A stretch of 64,000 nt of DNA, from positions 124,001 through 188,000 of the forward strand of contig JAHBTN010000005.1 of the NCBI GenBank assembly GCA_019638575.1. The letters run 5' to 3'. Source of the stretch: Ferruginibacter sp. GTDB taxonomy: Bacteria > Bacteroidota > Bacteroidia > Chitinophagales > Chitinophagaceae. A program made the position numbers and the translations under genes. Positions 1-6,817 of the stretch are shown here, one piece after another; the first letter of the stretch is position 1; each line of letters opens with the position of its first letter. The notes beneath the pieces were generated by a model that worked only from the letters and a program-made list of their open reading frames with translations, was not told the DNA's origin and ran no database searches.

Positions 1-125
1 TCCACCACCATTTGGTCAATAGCAGGGTTGTTTTTTCGTATATCCTCGAAAAAATCTTTTTCCTTTTGCGTCATTTCGCCTTTCAGGTAACGCTCTACAG
101 TTTCTATCAGCAATAATTCGTTCAT
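1..125 (-). CDS. Hypothetical protein, N-terminal part only (runs off window edge)
   Basis: An ATG at 125-123 on the minus strand opens a frame that stays open to the window edge (41 codons visible). The N-terminus reads MNELLLIETVERYLKGEMT followed by an acidic/basic helix. This N-terminal pattern (an 'I/ETVERYLxGxMxxxEkxxFE' helix) is common at the start of Bacteroidota proteins encoded right after sigma factors, some of them anti-sigma-like. The start lies one base after the stop of the sigma-factor gene, so the two are almost certainly co-transcribed. The rest of the protein is outside the window, so its function cannot be stated; an anti-sigma or sigma-linked membrane protein is a guess from position. 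Confidence 0.6.
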   Translation of the reverse strand, partial: MNELLLIETVERYLKGEMTQKEKDFFEDIRKNNPAIDQMVV

Positions 126-126
126 G

Positions 127-693
127 TTACAATCCGTTTTTAAATTGAGCAAAAAACAACTTTTTTAACCTTACCAGGCATTTATATTTCTGGGTTTTGG
201 CATTGTCGGCATTGGTATATCCAAAGTCAACAGCTATTTCCTGCATGTTCTTTTTTTGAATATAGTAGGCATCCAGTAAACTTTTACAAGGCTCGCCTAT
301 TTTATTCATTGCCTCTTCCATCATAATGAAATCGGCATTATGCTTTTCATGTACTTCCAGGTCTTCTTCCACCGATACGGTTTCTTCCACATTTTCTGCC
401 AGGCTGCCGTAGCGTTGCAATTGTTGTAATCTTTTAAGCCAAAGCCGCCTGCAAACCGAGTAGATATACGTTTTTAACTGGCAATGCAACTCAAAACTGC
501 CCGAAATAGCTTTTTCATAAACTACTATCATTGCCTCCTGGAAGATATCCCTGGCTTCATCACTATTACCATTATTGTTAAGTATAAGTGATTGAATCAT
601 AGGATAGTTATCTCTATATATCGACTCAATAACCTTTCGGTCGTTTAATGCCACTCCTTCCAGTAAGTGTTTGTCCTGTTCTGAATTTGTCAC
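127..693 (-). CDS. RNA polymerase sigma factor, sigma-70/ECF family
   Basis: A 188-residue protein of ECF size. Region 2 is visible around residues 40-90 (DEARDIFQEAMIVVYEKA, then a basic CRRLWLKRLQQLQR helix). Region 4 spans about residues 130-180 (MQEIAVDFGYTNADNAKTQKYKC...RLKKLF, a helix-turn-helix). It would direct core RNA polymerase to a dedicated promoter set. The start is GTG at 693-691. A promoter-like pair lies just upstream (TTGGGTTAC, 16 bp, TATTAATA) and is mirrored toward the divergent lipoprotein gene, which suggests autoregulation (inference). The next gene, at 125, follows after one base. Between regions 2 and 4 there is an acidic linker (residues about 95-120). Regulon unknown. 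Confidence 0.88.
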   Translation of the reverse strand: MTNSEQDKHLLEGVALNDRKVIESIYRDNYPMIQSLILNNNGNSDEARDIFQEAMIVVYEKAISGSFELHCQLKTYIYSVCRRLWLKRLQQLQRYGSLAENVEETVSVEEDLEVHEKHNADFIMMEEAMNKIGEPCKSLLDAYYIQKKNMQEIAVDFGYTNADNAKTQKYKCLVRLKKLFFAQFKNGL

Positions 694-701
694 ACCTTAT
701 T

Positions 702-734
702 TATTAATACGTATAATTACTTAATGTAACCCAA
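702..734 (-). promoter_or_regulatory. Candidate promoter of the sigma-factor gene, mirrored copy
   Basis: Read on the minus strand: TTGGGTTAC (734-726), a 16-bp spacer, then TATTAATA (709-702). The predicted start of transcription is within a few bases of the GTG start codon at 693, so the mRNA would be nearly leaderless. The same two boxes with the same 16-bp spacing face the other way at 764-796. Visible in sequence; promoter function is inferred. Confidence 0.45.
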
Positions 735-763
735 AACAACGAAAAAAAAAGTTTTAAAAAAAG

Positions 764-796
764 TTGGGTTACCTTTTTTTAATCCCGGTATAAATA
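764..796 (+). promoter_or_regulatory. Candidate promoter of the lipoprotein gene, mirrored copy
   Basis: TTGGGTTAC (764-772), a 16-bp spacer, then TATAAATA (789-796), about 37 bp before the ATG at 834. It is the mirror image of the boxes at 702-734, the two 9-mers forming an inverted repeat (726-734 with 764-772). The boxes do not match the housekeeping TTTG/TAnnTTTG type well, so an alternative sigma factor, perhaps the divergent gene's product, is a plausible user (inference). Confidence 0.45.
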
Positions 797-833
797 TCAA
801 ATTATAATTTTAAAAAATTAAACAAAACACAAA

Positions 834-1034
834 ATGAAAAAAGTAATCTTAGCTTTAGCAATCGTATCTGTATCTTTTGCAGCTTGTAACAATTCTGGTG
901 AATCAACTGAACCAAAAACTGATACTCCAGCAGTAGAAACTCCAGTAGCTCCTGCAACTCCAGATACAGCAGCTAAAACTGCAACTCCAGATACAGCAGC
1001 TAAAACTGCAACTCCTGATACAACTAAGAAGTAA
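834..1034 (+). CDS. Small repeat-containing lipoprotein
   Basis: A 66-residue protein starting MKKVILALAIVSVSFAACNN: a short signal peptide with a lipobox (SFAAC), Cys18 being the predicted lipidated residue. The mature part has no domain. It is a Thr/Pro/Ala/Asp stretch with a 9-residue repeat (TPDTAAKTA) encoded by a 27-bp tandem DNA repeat. Such low-complexity small lipoproteins are common in Bacteroidota and have no assigned role. It stands alone between the divergent sigma-factor promoter and a strong terminator at 1111-1140, so it is a monocistronic unit. The opposite-strand frame covering this region is a shadow of the repeat. Expression under the neighbouring sigma factor is an inference from the mirrored promoters. 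Confidence 0.8.
   Translation: MKKVILALAIVSVSFAACNNSGESTEPKTDTPAVETPVAPATPDTAAKTATPDTAAKTATPDTTKK
954..1024 (+). repeat. 27-bp tandem repeat inside the small lipoprotein gene
   Basis: Two exact 27-bp units (954-980 and 981-1007) and a partial, diverged third copy (1008-1024). Each unit encodes nine residues, so changes in copy number would keep the frame and only change the length of the Thr/Pro/Ala/Lys tail. Confidence 0.85.
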
Positions 1035-1110
1035 TCAGAACCCGGTTGTTTGATAGCTGGGTTTGAATAAGCTATTGAAGAATATAATTCTTTAGACAAG
1101 CAATCATACA

Positions 1111-1140
1111 TGCCCCGCTTTTTTAAGCGGGGCATTTTTT
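1111..1140 (+). terminator. Intrinsic terminator after the small lipoprotein gene
   Basis: A perfect 10-bp stem (1111-1120 with 1125-1134, TGCCCCGCTT/AAGCGGGGCA) with a TTTT loop, followed by six T (1135-1140). The end of its T-tract overlaps the -33 box of the aromatic operon promoter. Confidence 0.9.
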
Positions 1141-1168
1141 GCAGAATTAAATTGTTTACCTATTTTTG
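1138..1168 (+). promoter_or_regulatory. Bacteroidota-type promoter of the aromatic operon
   Basis: TTTG at 1138-1141, a 19-bp spacer, and TATTTTTG at 1161-1168. This matches the known Bacteroidota consensus (TTTG, about 19 bp, TAnnTTTG). Predicted transcription start is near 1172-1175, only a few bases before the ATG of the leader ORF at 1177, so the leader would be translated from a nearly leaderless transcript. Confidence 0.65.
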
Positions 1169-1176
1169 ATTTTCAA

Positions 1177-1257
1177 ATGACAAACAAAAGTGCAAATACC
1201 TGGTTTTATTTTAGCTATTATTTTAGTAATAGACCGGGAGCCTTTGTTATAAACTGA
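1177..1257 (+). CDS. Aromatic amino-acid leader peptide (attenuator)
   Basis: A 26-codon ORF (ATG 1177, TGA 1255-1257). Residues 9-16 are WFYFSYYF, encoded at 1201-1224: seven aromatic codons (one Trp, three Phe, three Tyr) out of eight, plus one further Phe at residue 23. It lies between a promoter and a terminator that ends just before pheA, at the head of an operon making Phe and Tyr and their precursors. This is the layout of a classical leader peptide. When charged aromatic tRNAs are scarce, the ribosome should stall on these codons and let an antiterminator form (1233-1238 with 1287-1292). The peptide itself probably has no other role. No name is assigned because I do not recognise a described family for it. 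Confidence 0.8.
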   Translation: MTNKSANTWFYFSYYFSNRPGAFVIN

Positions 1258-1313
1258 AACAAAACAGACTAACATAAAAAGTGTCCCCCGGTATAAAAAG
1301 CCGGGGGATTTTT
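1233..1313 (+). promoter_or_regulatory. Transcription attenuator: antiterminator and terminator hairpins
   Basis: Terminator: perfect 8-bp stem TCCCCCGG (1284-1291) with CCGGGGGA (1301-1308), 9-nt loop, then TTTTT (1309-1313). Competing antiterminator: ACCGGG (1233-1238), inside the last third of the leader ORF, can pair with CCCGGT (1287-1292), which uses the left arm of the terminator. The two structures exclude each other. The T-tract ends 7 bp before the pheA ATG at 1321, so the hairpin cannot be the end of an upstream gene (that has its own terminator at 1111-1140). Mechanism is inferred from the geometry and from known amino-acid operon attenuators. Confidence 0.75.
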
Positions 1314-1320
1314 GTTTAAT

Positions 1321-2151
1321 ATGAAAAGAAAAGTCTCCATCCAGGGCTTCGAAGGCTGCTTTCACCAGGTAGCTGCACGCCAGTATTATGGAAAAGATAC
1401 GGAAGTAACCTGTTGTTCTACTTTTAAAGAAGTAATCAAAAACACTGTTCATGATAAGCAATCGCATGGCGGCATCATGGCTATTGAAAATTCAATTGCC
1501 GGAAGCATACTGCCTAACTACAACCTTATTTTAAAAAACCAGGTGAAGATTGTAGGCGAAGTTTACCTCGATATTAAACAGCACCTGTTGGTAAATCCCG
1601 GTGTTAGACTGGAAGACATCAGGGAAGTACATTCGCATCACATGGCCATTCAGCAATGCTTTGGTTTTTTAGATAAGTATAACTGGAAACTGGTAGAAAC
1701 AGAAGATACAGCCCTGAGCGCAAAAAACATTCATCAGCATAAAAACAAACATGCTGCTGCCATTGCCGGCAAACTTGCCGCCGAGTTGTTTAACCTACAT
1801 ATTATCGCTCCCAATATCCATACGCTTAAAAATAATTACACCCGTTTTTTAGTGCTTACCCATAAGGATTACGCAACTGAAATAACAGGTGCCGATAAGG
1901 CATCGGTAAATTTTGTAACAAACCACCAAAAAGGCAGTCTTGCAAAAGTGCTTGGTAAAATTGCTGATGCAGATATAAACCTATCCAAATTACAATCTAT
2001 GCCCATACCCGGAAGCAATTTCAAATATTCTTTTCATGCCGATATGGAATTTGATTCAACCGGGCAGTTTAATGATCTTATTGAAAATTTAAAAAATTGT
2101 ACAGAAGAATTGACTGTATTGGGTGTTTATAAAAACGGAAAACTAAATTAA
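1321..2151 (+). CDS. pheA: Prephenate dehydratase
   Basis: Converts prephenate to phenylpyruvate, the committed step to Phe, in the cytoplasm. A 276-residue protein with no fused chorismate mutase. The catalytic domain covers residues 1 to about 180. It carries the conserved Thr-Arg-Phe at 174-176 (NNYTRFLVL) and the IENSIAGSI motif. An ACT regulatory domain follows (about 195-270), but the usual GALV and ESRP effector motifs read GSLA and QSMP, so Phe feedback may be altered. I chose ATG 1321 over an upstream in-frame TTG at 1312 because the latter lies inside the terminator T-tract and family members start with MxxKVxIQG. It is the first structural gene after the attenuator, and its stop is two bases before the next ATG. 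Chorismate mutase is supplied by the fusion gene at 4695. Confidence 0.93.
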   Translation: MKRKVSIQGFEGCFHQVAARQYYGKDTEVTCCSTFKEVIKNTVHDKQSHGGIMAIENSIAGSILPNYNLILKNQVKIVGEVYLDIKQHLLVNPGVRLEDIREVHSHHMAIQQCFGFLDKYNWKLVETEDTALSAKNIHQHKNKHAAAIAGKLAAELFNLHIIAPNIHTLKNNYTRFLVLTHKDYATEITGADKASVNFVTNHQKGSLAKVLGKIADADINLSKLQSMPIPGSNFKYSFHADMEFDSTGQFNDLIENLKNCTEELTVLGVYKNGKLN

Positions 2152-2153
2152 AA

Positions 2154-3314
2154 ATGCACACATCAAAACGACTGGAAGGTATTGGTGAATATTATTTTTC
2201 CCAAAAGTTGAGGGAGATAGATGATTTGAATAAAAACGGAAAACAAATCATTAACCTGGGAATTGGCAGCCCCGACCTGCCACCACATGCCGATGTGATA
2301 AAGATATTACACGAAGAATCGGCTAAGCCAACCACACATGCCTACCAGAATTATAAAGGCAGCCCTGTATTACGAAAAGCCATAGCCAACTGGTATAAAA
2401 AATGGTATGCAGTTGATTTGGATGCCGATTCGGAGATACTGCCGCTAATTGGCAGCAAAGAAGGCATCATGCATATTTGTATGACATTTTTAAATGAAGG
2501 CGATGAAGTGCTGATACCTAACCCCGGCTATCCAACATACAAGTCGGCTGTTACAATTGCAGGTGCTGTTTGTATCAATTATCAGTTAACCGAACAACAA
2601 AACTGGTTTCCCGATTTTGCTGCTTTGGAAAAAAATGATTTGCAGAAAGTGAAGCTGATGTTTGTAAATTATCCGCACATGCCTACGGGACAGTTGCCAA
2701 CCATTGAAATGTTTACCCAATTAATTGCTTTTGCAAAACGCAATAACATATTGCTGGTACACGATAACCCATACAGCTTCATCTTAAATGATAAACCGCA
2801 AAGCCTGCTTGCTATTGAAGGCGCTAAAGATTGTGTACTGGAATTGAATTCGCTGAGTAAATCGCACAACATGGCCGGTTGGCGCCTGGGTATGCTTTGC
2901 GCCGGTAAAAATTTTATAAATGAAGTGATGCGTTTTAAAAGCAATATGGACAGTGGCATGTTTTTACCACTGCAACTTGCTGCAGCAAAAGCTTTAGAGC
3001 TTGGCAGCGATTGGCACCAACACATCAACAGCATTTATGAGGCAAGAAGGGAAAAGGTTTTTGAACTGCTTGACATATTGCAATGCAGTTACTCAAAAAG
3101 CCAGGCAGGCATGTTTGTTTGGGCTGCTGTGCCGGGCAAATATAAAGATGGCTTTGAGCTTAGTGATATGGTTTTATATAAAGCAAATGTATTTATCACC
3201 CCCGGCGGCATTTTTGGCTCGGCTGGCGAAAAATATGTAAGGGTGAGTTTATGTTGTAAAGAAGAAACAATTACAGAAGCAATAAGCAGGATTAAAGAAA
3301 AAGAGAAGGATTAA
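2154..3314 (+). CDS. Class I/II aminotransferase, probably aromatic
   Basis: A 386-residue fold-type I PLP aminotransferase. The Schiff-base lysine is Lys236 in the motif SLSKSHNMAGWRLG. N-terminal features are INLGIGSPDLPPH and the AYQNYKGSP substrate loop; NPGYPTY and the HDNPYSF segment (PLP-binding Asp and Tyr) follow. Family similarity is to the aspartate/LL-diaminopimelate-type aminotransferases, which are hard to assign by sequence. It lies between prephenate dehydratase and prephenate dehydrogenase in an aromatic operon and starts 2 bp after pheA. The likely role is transamination of phenylpyruvate and 4-hydroxyphenylpyruvate with glutamate, or of prephenate itself (inference). An automatic label of LL-DAP aminotransferase would be an alternative; the context argues against it. 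Confidence 0.85.
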   Translation: MHTSKRLEGIGEYYFSQKLREIDDLNKNGKQIINLGIGSPDLPPHADVIKILHEESAKPTTHAYQNYKGSPVLRKAIANWYKKWYAVDLDADSEILPLIGSKEGIMHICMTFLNEGDEVLIPNPGYPTYKSAVTIAGAVCINYQLTEQQNWFPDFAALEKNDLQKVKLMFVNYPHMPTGQLPTIEMFTQLIAFAKRNNILLVHDNPYSFILNDKPQSLLAIEGAKDCVLELNSLSKSHNMAGWRLGMLCAGKNFINEVMRFKSNMDSGMFLPLQLAAAKALELGSDWHQHINSIYEARREKVFELLDILQCSYSKSQAGMFVWAAVPGKYKDGFELSDMVLYKANVFITPGGIFGSAGEKYVRVSLCCKEETITEAISRIKEKEKD

Positions 3315-3373
3315 TAACAGGTAAATAATTGAAAGTGTATTTAAACAACAGTATTAAATTTTAAAAAGTAATT

Positions 3374-4216
3374 ATGATTATTACAGTTGTTGGTGTTGGT
3401 TTAATTGGCGGTTCGATGGCTATTGGTTTAAAGGAACAGGGTATTGCTAAAAAAGTGATAGGTGTTGGCAGGGATACTGATAGTTTATCAAAAGCTTTAA
3501 CGCTTGGTATCATTGATGAAGCGTTGCCATTGCAAGAAGCGGTGAAGCAGGCGGATGTGGTTTATATTGCTATTCCGGTGGATGCAACTGTTGACGTGGT
3601 ATTACAAGTTTTAGATTTGATATCGGGCAACCAGGTGGTAATTGATGCAGGCTCTACAAAATTTGCTTTATGCCAGGCGGTTAAAAACCATCGCATGCGA
3701 AGTCAGCTTGTGGCTTCACATCCAATGTGGGGTACCGAGTTTAGCGGCCCCGAAGCCGCTGTGAGCGGCGCTTTTGCAGGCAGGGCCTGTGTTATTTGCG
3801 AAAAAGAAAAAAGCAGTGAAGCTGCCCTGCAAACTGCCGAAAAAATTTATCGCCAATTGCAAATGCACATCATTTATATGGATGCGGCCAACCACGATGT
3901 TCATGCGGCTTATATCAGTCATATATCTCACATCACTTCCTTTGCACTTGCCAATACAGTTTTGGAAAAAGAAAAAGAAGAAGATACAATTTTTGAAATG
4001 GCAGGAGGTGGTTTTGAGAGTACGGTAAGGCTTGCCAAAAGCAGCCCTGCAATGTGGGTACCTATTTTTATGCAGAATAAGGAAAATGTGCTTGATGTAT
4101 TAAATGAACATATATCGCAGTTAAGAAAATTTAAAGCAAGCATCGAAAAAGAAAATATTAATTACCTGGTAGAACTGATTGAAAATGCCAATAAGATTAA
4201 AAGAATTTTAAAATAA
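3374..4216 (+). CDS. tyrA: Prephenate dehydrogenase
   Basis: Oxidatively decarboxylates prephenate to 4-hydroxyphenylpyruvate using NAD(P)+, the committed step to Tyr. The 280-residue protein starts with a Rossmann fold (MIITVVGVGLIGGSMAIG, GxGLIGGS at residues 7-14). VIDAGSTK and the ASHPMWGTEFSGPEAA active-site segment follow, with the catalytic-type His in SHPM. The all-helical C-terminal domain contains the HVAY/HISHI-type motif as HAAYISHISHITSFAL. No ACT or chorismate mutase domain is fused. It sits between the aminotransferase gene and the acetyltransferase gene (5-bp gap to the latter). Cofactor preference (NAD or NADP) cannot be read reliably. Confidence 0.93.
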   Translation: MIITVVGVGLIGGSMAIGLKEQGIAKKVIGVGRDTDSLSKALTLGIIDEALPLQEAVKQADVVYIAIPVDATVDVVLQVLDLISGNQVVIDAGSTKFALCQAVKNHRMRSQLVASHPMWGTEFSGPEAAVSGAFAGRACVICEKEKSSEAALQTAEKIYRQLQMHIIYMDAANHDVHAAYISHISHITSFALANTVLEKEKEEDTIFEMAGGGFESTVRLAKSSPAMWVPIFMQNKENVLDVLNEHISQLRKFKASIEKENINYLVELIENANKIKRILK

Positions 4217-4221
4217 CAATA

Positions 4222-4668
4222 ATGCATTACCGTGAAGCACTGATAAATGATATTCCACAAATACAGGTGGTGCGAAATTTAGTGAAAGAAAATAAATTAT
4301 CCCACCCGTCTTATGTTACCGATAATGATGTGGAAGATTATATTTTAAACAGGGGTAAAGGTTGGGTTTGCGAAATTGAAAATAGCATTGTGGGGTTTGC
4401 CATTGCCGATCTTGTTGATGATAATATCTGGGCACTGTTTGTTCATCCGCAATTTGAAGCGATGGGCATTGGTAAAACGCTTCACCGCATTATGCTTAAC
4501 TGGTATTTTGAAAACAACAAAGAAAAGGTTTGGCTTAGTACCGACCCTTTTACAAGAGCGTATGAATTTTACAAGATGCAAGGTTGGAAAGAAGTGGGTA
4601 CTTATGGTAAAGGCGAAGCTAAGTTTGAGTTGGATAGAGAAACATGGCTAAAAAAACAGAAACAATAA
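4222..4668 (+). CDS. GNAT family N-acetyltransferase
   Basis: A 148-residue protein with the GNAT fold. The acetyl-CoA pyrophosphate-binding motif A is VHPQFEAMGIGKTLHRIML (QxxGxG type, about residues 74-92). The YEFYKMQGWKEVG segment is the usual GNAT motif B. It lies in the middle of the aromatic operon, five bases after tyrA and 26 bases before the DAHP synthase gene. The substrate is unknown. Its place suggests either a link to aromatic metabolism or simple hitch-hiking; neither can be decided from sequence. Confidence 0.88.
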   Translation: MHYREALINDIPQIQVVRNLVKENKLSHPSYVTDNDVEDYILNRGKGWVCEIENSIVGFAIADLVDDNIWALFVHPQFEAMGIGKTLHRIMLNWYFENNKEKVWLSTDPFTRAYEFYKMQGWKEVGTYGKGEAKFELDRETWLKKQKQ

Positions 4669-4694
4669 ATACTGATAACAAAAACTAATTTTAC

Positions 4695-5783
4695 ATGAAA
4701 ACAGAAGTACAAACTATGAAGGAACTGGTACAGCAAAAATGGAATAAACGTCCATTAATCATCAGCGGCCCATGCAGCGCCGAAACCGAAGAGCAGGTGA
4801 TAGAAACTGCCACACAACTGGCTGCCACCGGTAAGGTGGATATGTTGCGTGCAGGCATTTGGAAACCCCGTACTAAACCGGGTATGTTTGAAGGTAATGG
4901 CATTGTGGGTTTGCCCTGGCTGTTGCAGGCAAAAAAAATAACCGGCCTGCCAACAACAGTAGAAGTGGCTACAGCAAAGCATGTGGAAGAAGCCTTGAAG
5001 TTTGATGTGGATATGCTTTGGATTGGTGCCCGTACAACCGTAAATCCTTTTAGCGTGCAGGAAGTGGCTGATGCACTTAAAGGTGTTGACATACCCATAC
5101 TGATAAAAAATCCCATCAACCCTGACCTTGAATTATGGAGCGGCGGCATTGAGCGTTTGCAAAAAGTGGGAGTAAAGCAAATTGGTATGATACACCGTGG
5201 TTTCTCATCTTATGGCAATACAGAATACCGCAATGCACCTATGTGGCACCTGCCAATAGAAATGAAACGCCGTTTTCCTGGCATGCCGCTTATTTGCGAT
5301 CCATCGCATATTTGCGGTAACCGTTCTATGCTGCAATCTGTTTCTCAAAAAAGTATCGACCTCGATTTTGACGGGCTGATGCTGGAAAGCCATATAGATC
5401 CTGATAAAGCATGGAGTGATGCCAAACAACAGGTAACACCCGAACGTTTGTTGGAACTGTTGAACAGTATTGTTTGGCGCCAGGAAAGCTCAACCGTAGA
5501 AGAATTCATTACGGCGCTTACAACTTTGCGTGAACAGATTAACCAGTTAGATGATGAATTGATGACATTGCTGGGGCAGCGGATGAAACTATCGGATAAG
5601 ATAGGCGAATACAAAAGGGATAATAGCATCACCATTTTACAAACCAACCGGTGGAATGAAATTTTGGAAAGAGCCTTTCAAAAAGGAGAGAAACTGGGCT
5701 TGTCGAAAGAATTCATCACAAAATATTTTGATGCCGTTCACCTCGAAAGTATTCAACACCAGAATAAGATAATGAACTCGTAA
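4695..5783 (+). CDS. Bifunctional 3-deoxy-7-phosphoheptulonate synthase / chorismate mutase (AroQ) fusion
   Basis: A 362-residue fusion. Residues about 15-265 are a type I-beta DAHP synthase (KDO8P-synthase-like; SGPCSAETEEQ, LRAGIWKPRT, IWIGARTTVNPF-like and CDPSHICGNR metal and phosphoenolpyruvate motifs). It joins PEP and erythrose 4-phosphate in the first step of the shikimate pathway. Residues about 270-360 are an AroQ-type chorismate mutase (LREQINQLDDELMTLLGQRM, then KIGEYKRDNS) that turns chorismate into prephenate. The order is synthase then mutase, the reverse of the Bacillus-type fusion. In related enzymes the mutase domain allows prephenate feedback on the synthase; here that is inferred. 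It supplies both ends of the operon's pathway. The stop is 5 bp before aroB. Confidence 0.93.
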   Translation: MKTEVQTMKELVQQKWNKRPLIISGPCSAETEEQVIETATQLAATGKVDMLRAGIWKPRTKPGMFEGNGIVGLPWLLQAKKITGLPTTVEVATAKHVEEALKFDVDMLWIGARTTVNPFSVQEVADALKGVDIPILIKNPINPDLELWSGGIERLQKVGVKQIGMIHRGFSSYGNTEYRNAPMWHLPIEMKRRFPGMPLICDPSHICGNRSMLQSVSQKSIDLDFDGLMLESHIDPDKAWSDAKQQVTPERLLELLNSIVWRQESSTVEEFITALTTLREQINQLDDELMTLLGQRMKLSDKIGEYKRDNSITILQTNRWNEILERAFQKGEKLGLSKEFITKYFDAVHLESIQHQNKIMNS

Positions 5784-5788
5784 AAACT

Positions 5789-6817
5789 ATGAACAAAGTT
5801 GATTATAAATTTTCGAATGATGTGGTAAGCTGTTATTTTGATGCAGATTTTAAAAGCATTGATACACTAACAGCAGGTTCATCAATTGTTTTTGTTACAG
5901 ATGAAAATGTTTTTAGTTTTCACAAAGAAAAATTTAAACATTATCCAACTATAAAGATTCCTGCGGGCGAAGCCAATAAAAACCAGGCTACAGCCGATTT
6001 CATCATTGCAGAACTGATTAAGCTGGAAGCCAATAAAGATACCATGCTGATTGCAGTTGGCGGCGGTGTGGTAACGGATATTGCCGGTTATGTGGCATCG
6101 GTTTACATGCGTGGCATCAGGTGCGGTCTTGTGCCTACTTCTATATTGGCAATGGTAGATGCTGCTATTGGCGGTAAAAACGGCATTGATGCAGGCTTGT
6201 ATAAGAACATGATTGGCACCATCAGGCAGCCTGTTTTTATTTTTTATGATTACTCCTTTTTAGAAACCCTGCCCGTAAAAGAATGGATAAACGGTTTTGC
6301 CGAAATTATAAAACATGCATGTATTAAAGATGCAGTGATGTTTGCTGTTTTGGAAAGATACTCACTGCACGATTATCAAAATGACAAAACATTAATTGCC
6401 GACCTTATTGAAAAAAATGTAGCCATCAAATCGGATATAGTGGCCAGTGATGAATTTGAAAAAGGCGACAGGAAGCTTTTGAATTTTGGGCATACCATTG
6501 GCCACGCCATCGAAAACATGCATGGTATGCCGCATGGCCATGCAATAAGCATTGGTATGGTGGCGGCTTGTAATTTATCTGAAGAAATTAACGGTTTTCA
6601 TTTTTCACAGGCAGAAAAAATAGTGAAGCTTTTACACCAATACCAATTACCTGTAGATGTGGAAACAGACCACGAAAAAGTTTTTGAAATTTTAAAGATG
6701 GATAAGAAACGCAAATCGGATGGCATCAATTTTATCCTTTTAAAAAACATTGGGCATGCCCAAATTAAATTTGTACCCTTAACCGAATTGCAAAGCCGTT
6801 TTAAAGATATATTATAG
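5789..6817 (+). CDS. aroB: 3-dehydroquinate synthase
   Basis: Converts DAHP to 3-dehydroquinate, NAD+ and divalent-metal dependent. The 342 residues carry the NAD motif AVGGGVVTDIAGYVASVYMRG and the substrate/metal region PTSILAMVDAAIGGKNGID...KNMIGTIRQP. Metal ligands are visible as Glu in NGFAEIIKHA and His in LNFGHTIGHAIE and MPHGHAISIGM. It is slightly shorter than the usual 350-370. Its TAG stop overlaps the GTG start of aroA by one base (TAGTG), so translation of the two is probably coupled. Confidence 0.95.
   Translation: MNKVDYKFSNDVVSCYFDADFKSIDTLTAGSSIVFVTDENVFSFHKEKFKHYPTIKIPAGEANKNQATADFIIAELIKLEANKDTMLIAVGGGVVTDIAGYVASVYMRGIRCGLVPTSILAMVDAAIGGKNGIDAGLYKNMIGTIRQPVFIFYDYSFLETLPVKEWINGFAEIIKHACIKDAVMFAVLERYSLHDYQNDKTLIADLIEKNVAIKSDIVASDEFEKGDRKLLNFGHTIGHAIENMHGMPHGHAISIGMVAACNLSEEINGFHFSQAEKIVKLLHQYQLPVDVETDHEKVFEILKMDKKRKSDGINFILLKNIGHAQIKFVPLTELQSRFKDIL

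Noticed and set aside
818..1135. Open frame of 105 codons on the minus strand over the small lipoprotein gene
   Set aside because: It is the shadow of the tandem repeat and crosses the terminator at 1111-1140; the opposite frame has a clean signal peptide and lipobox.
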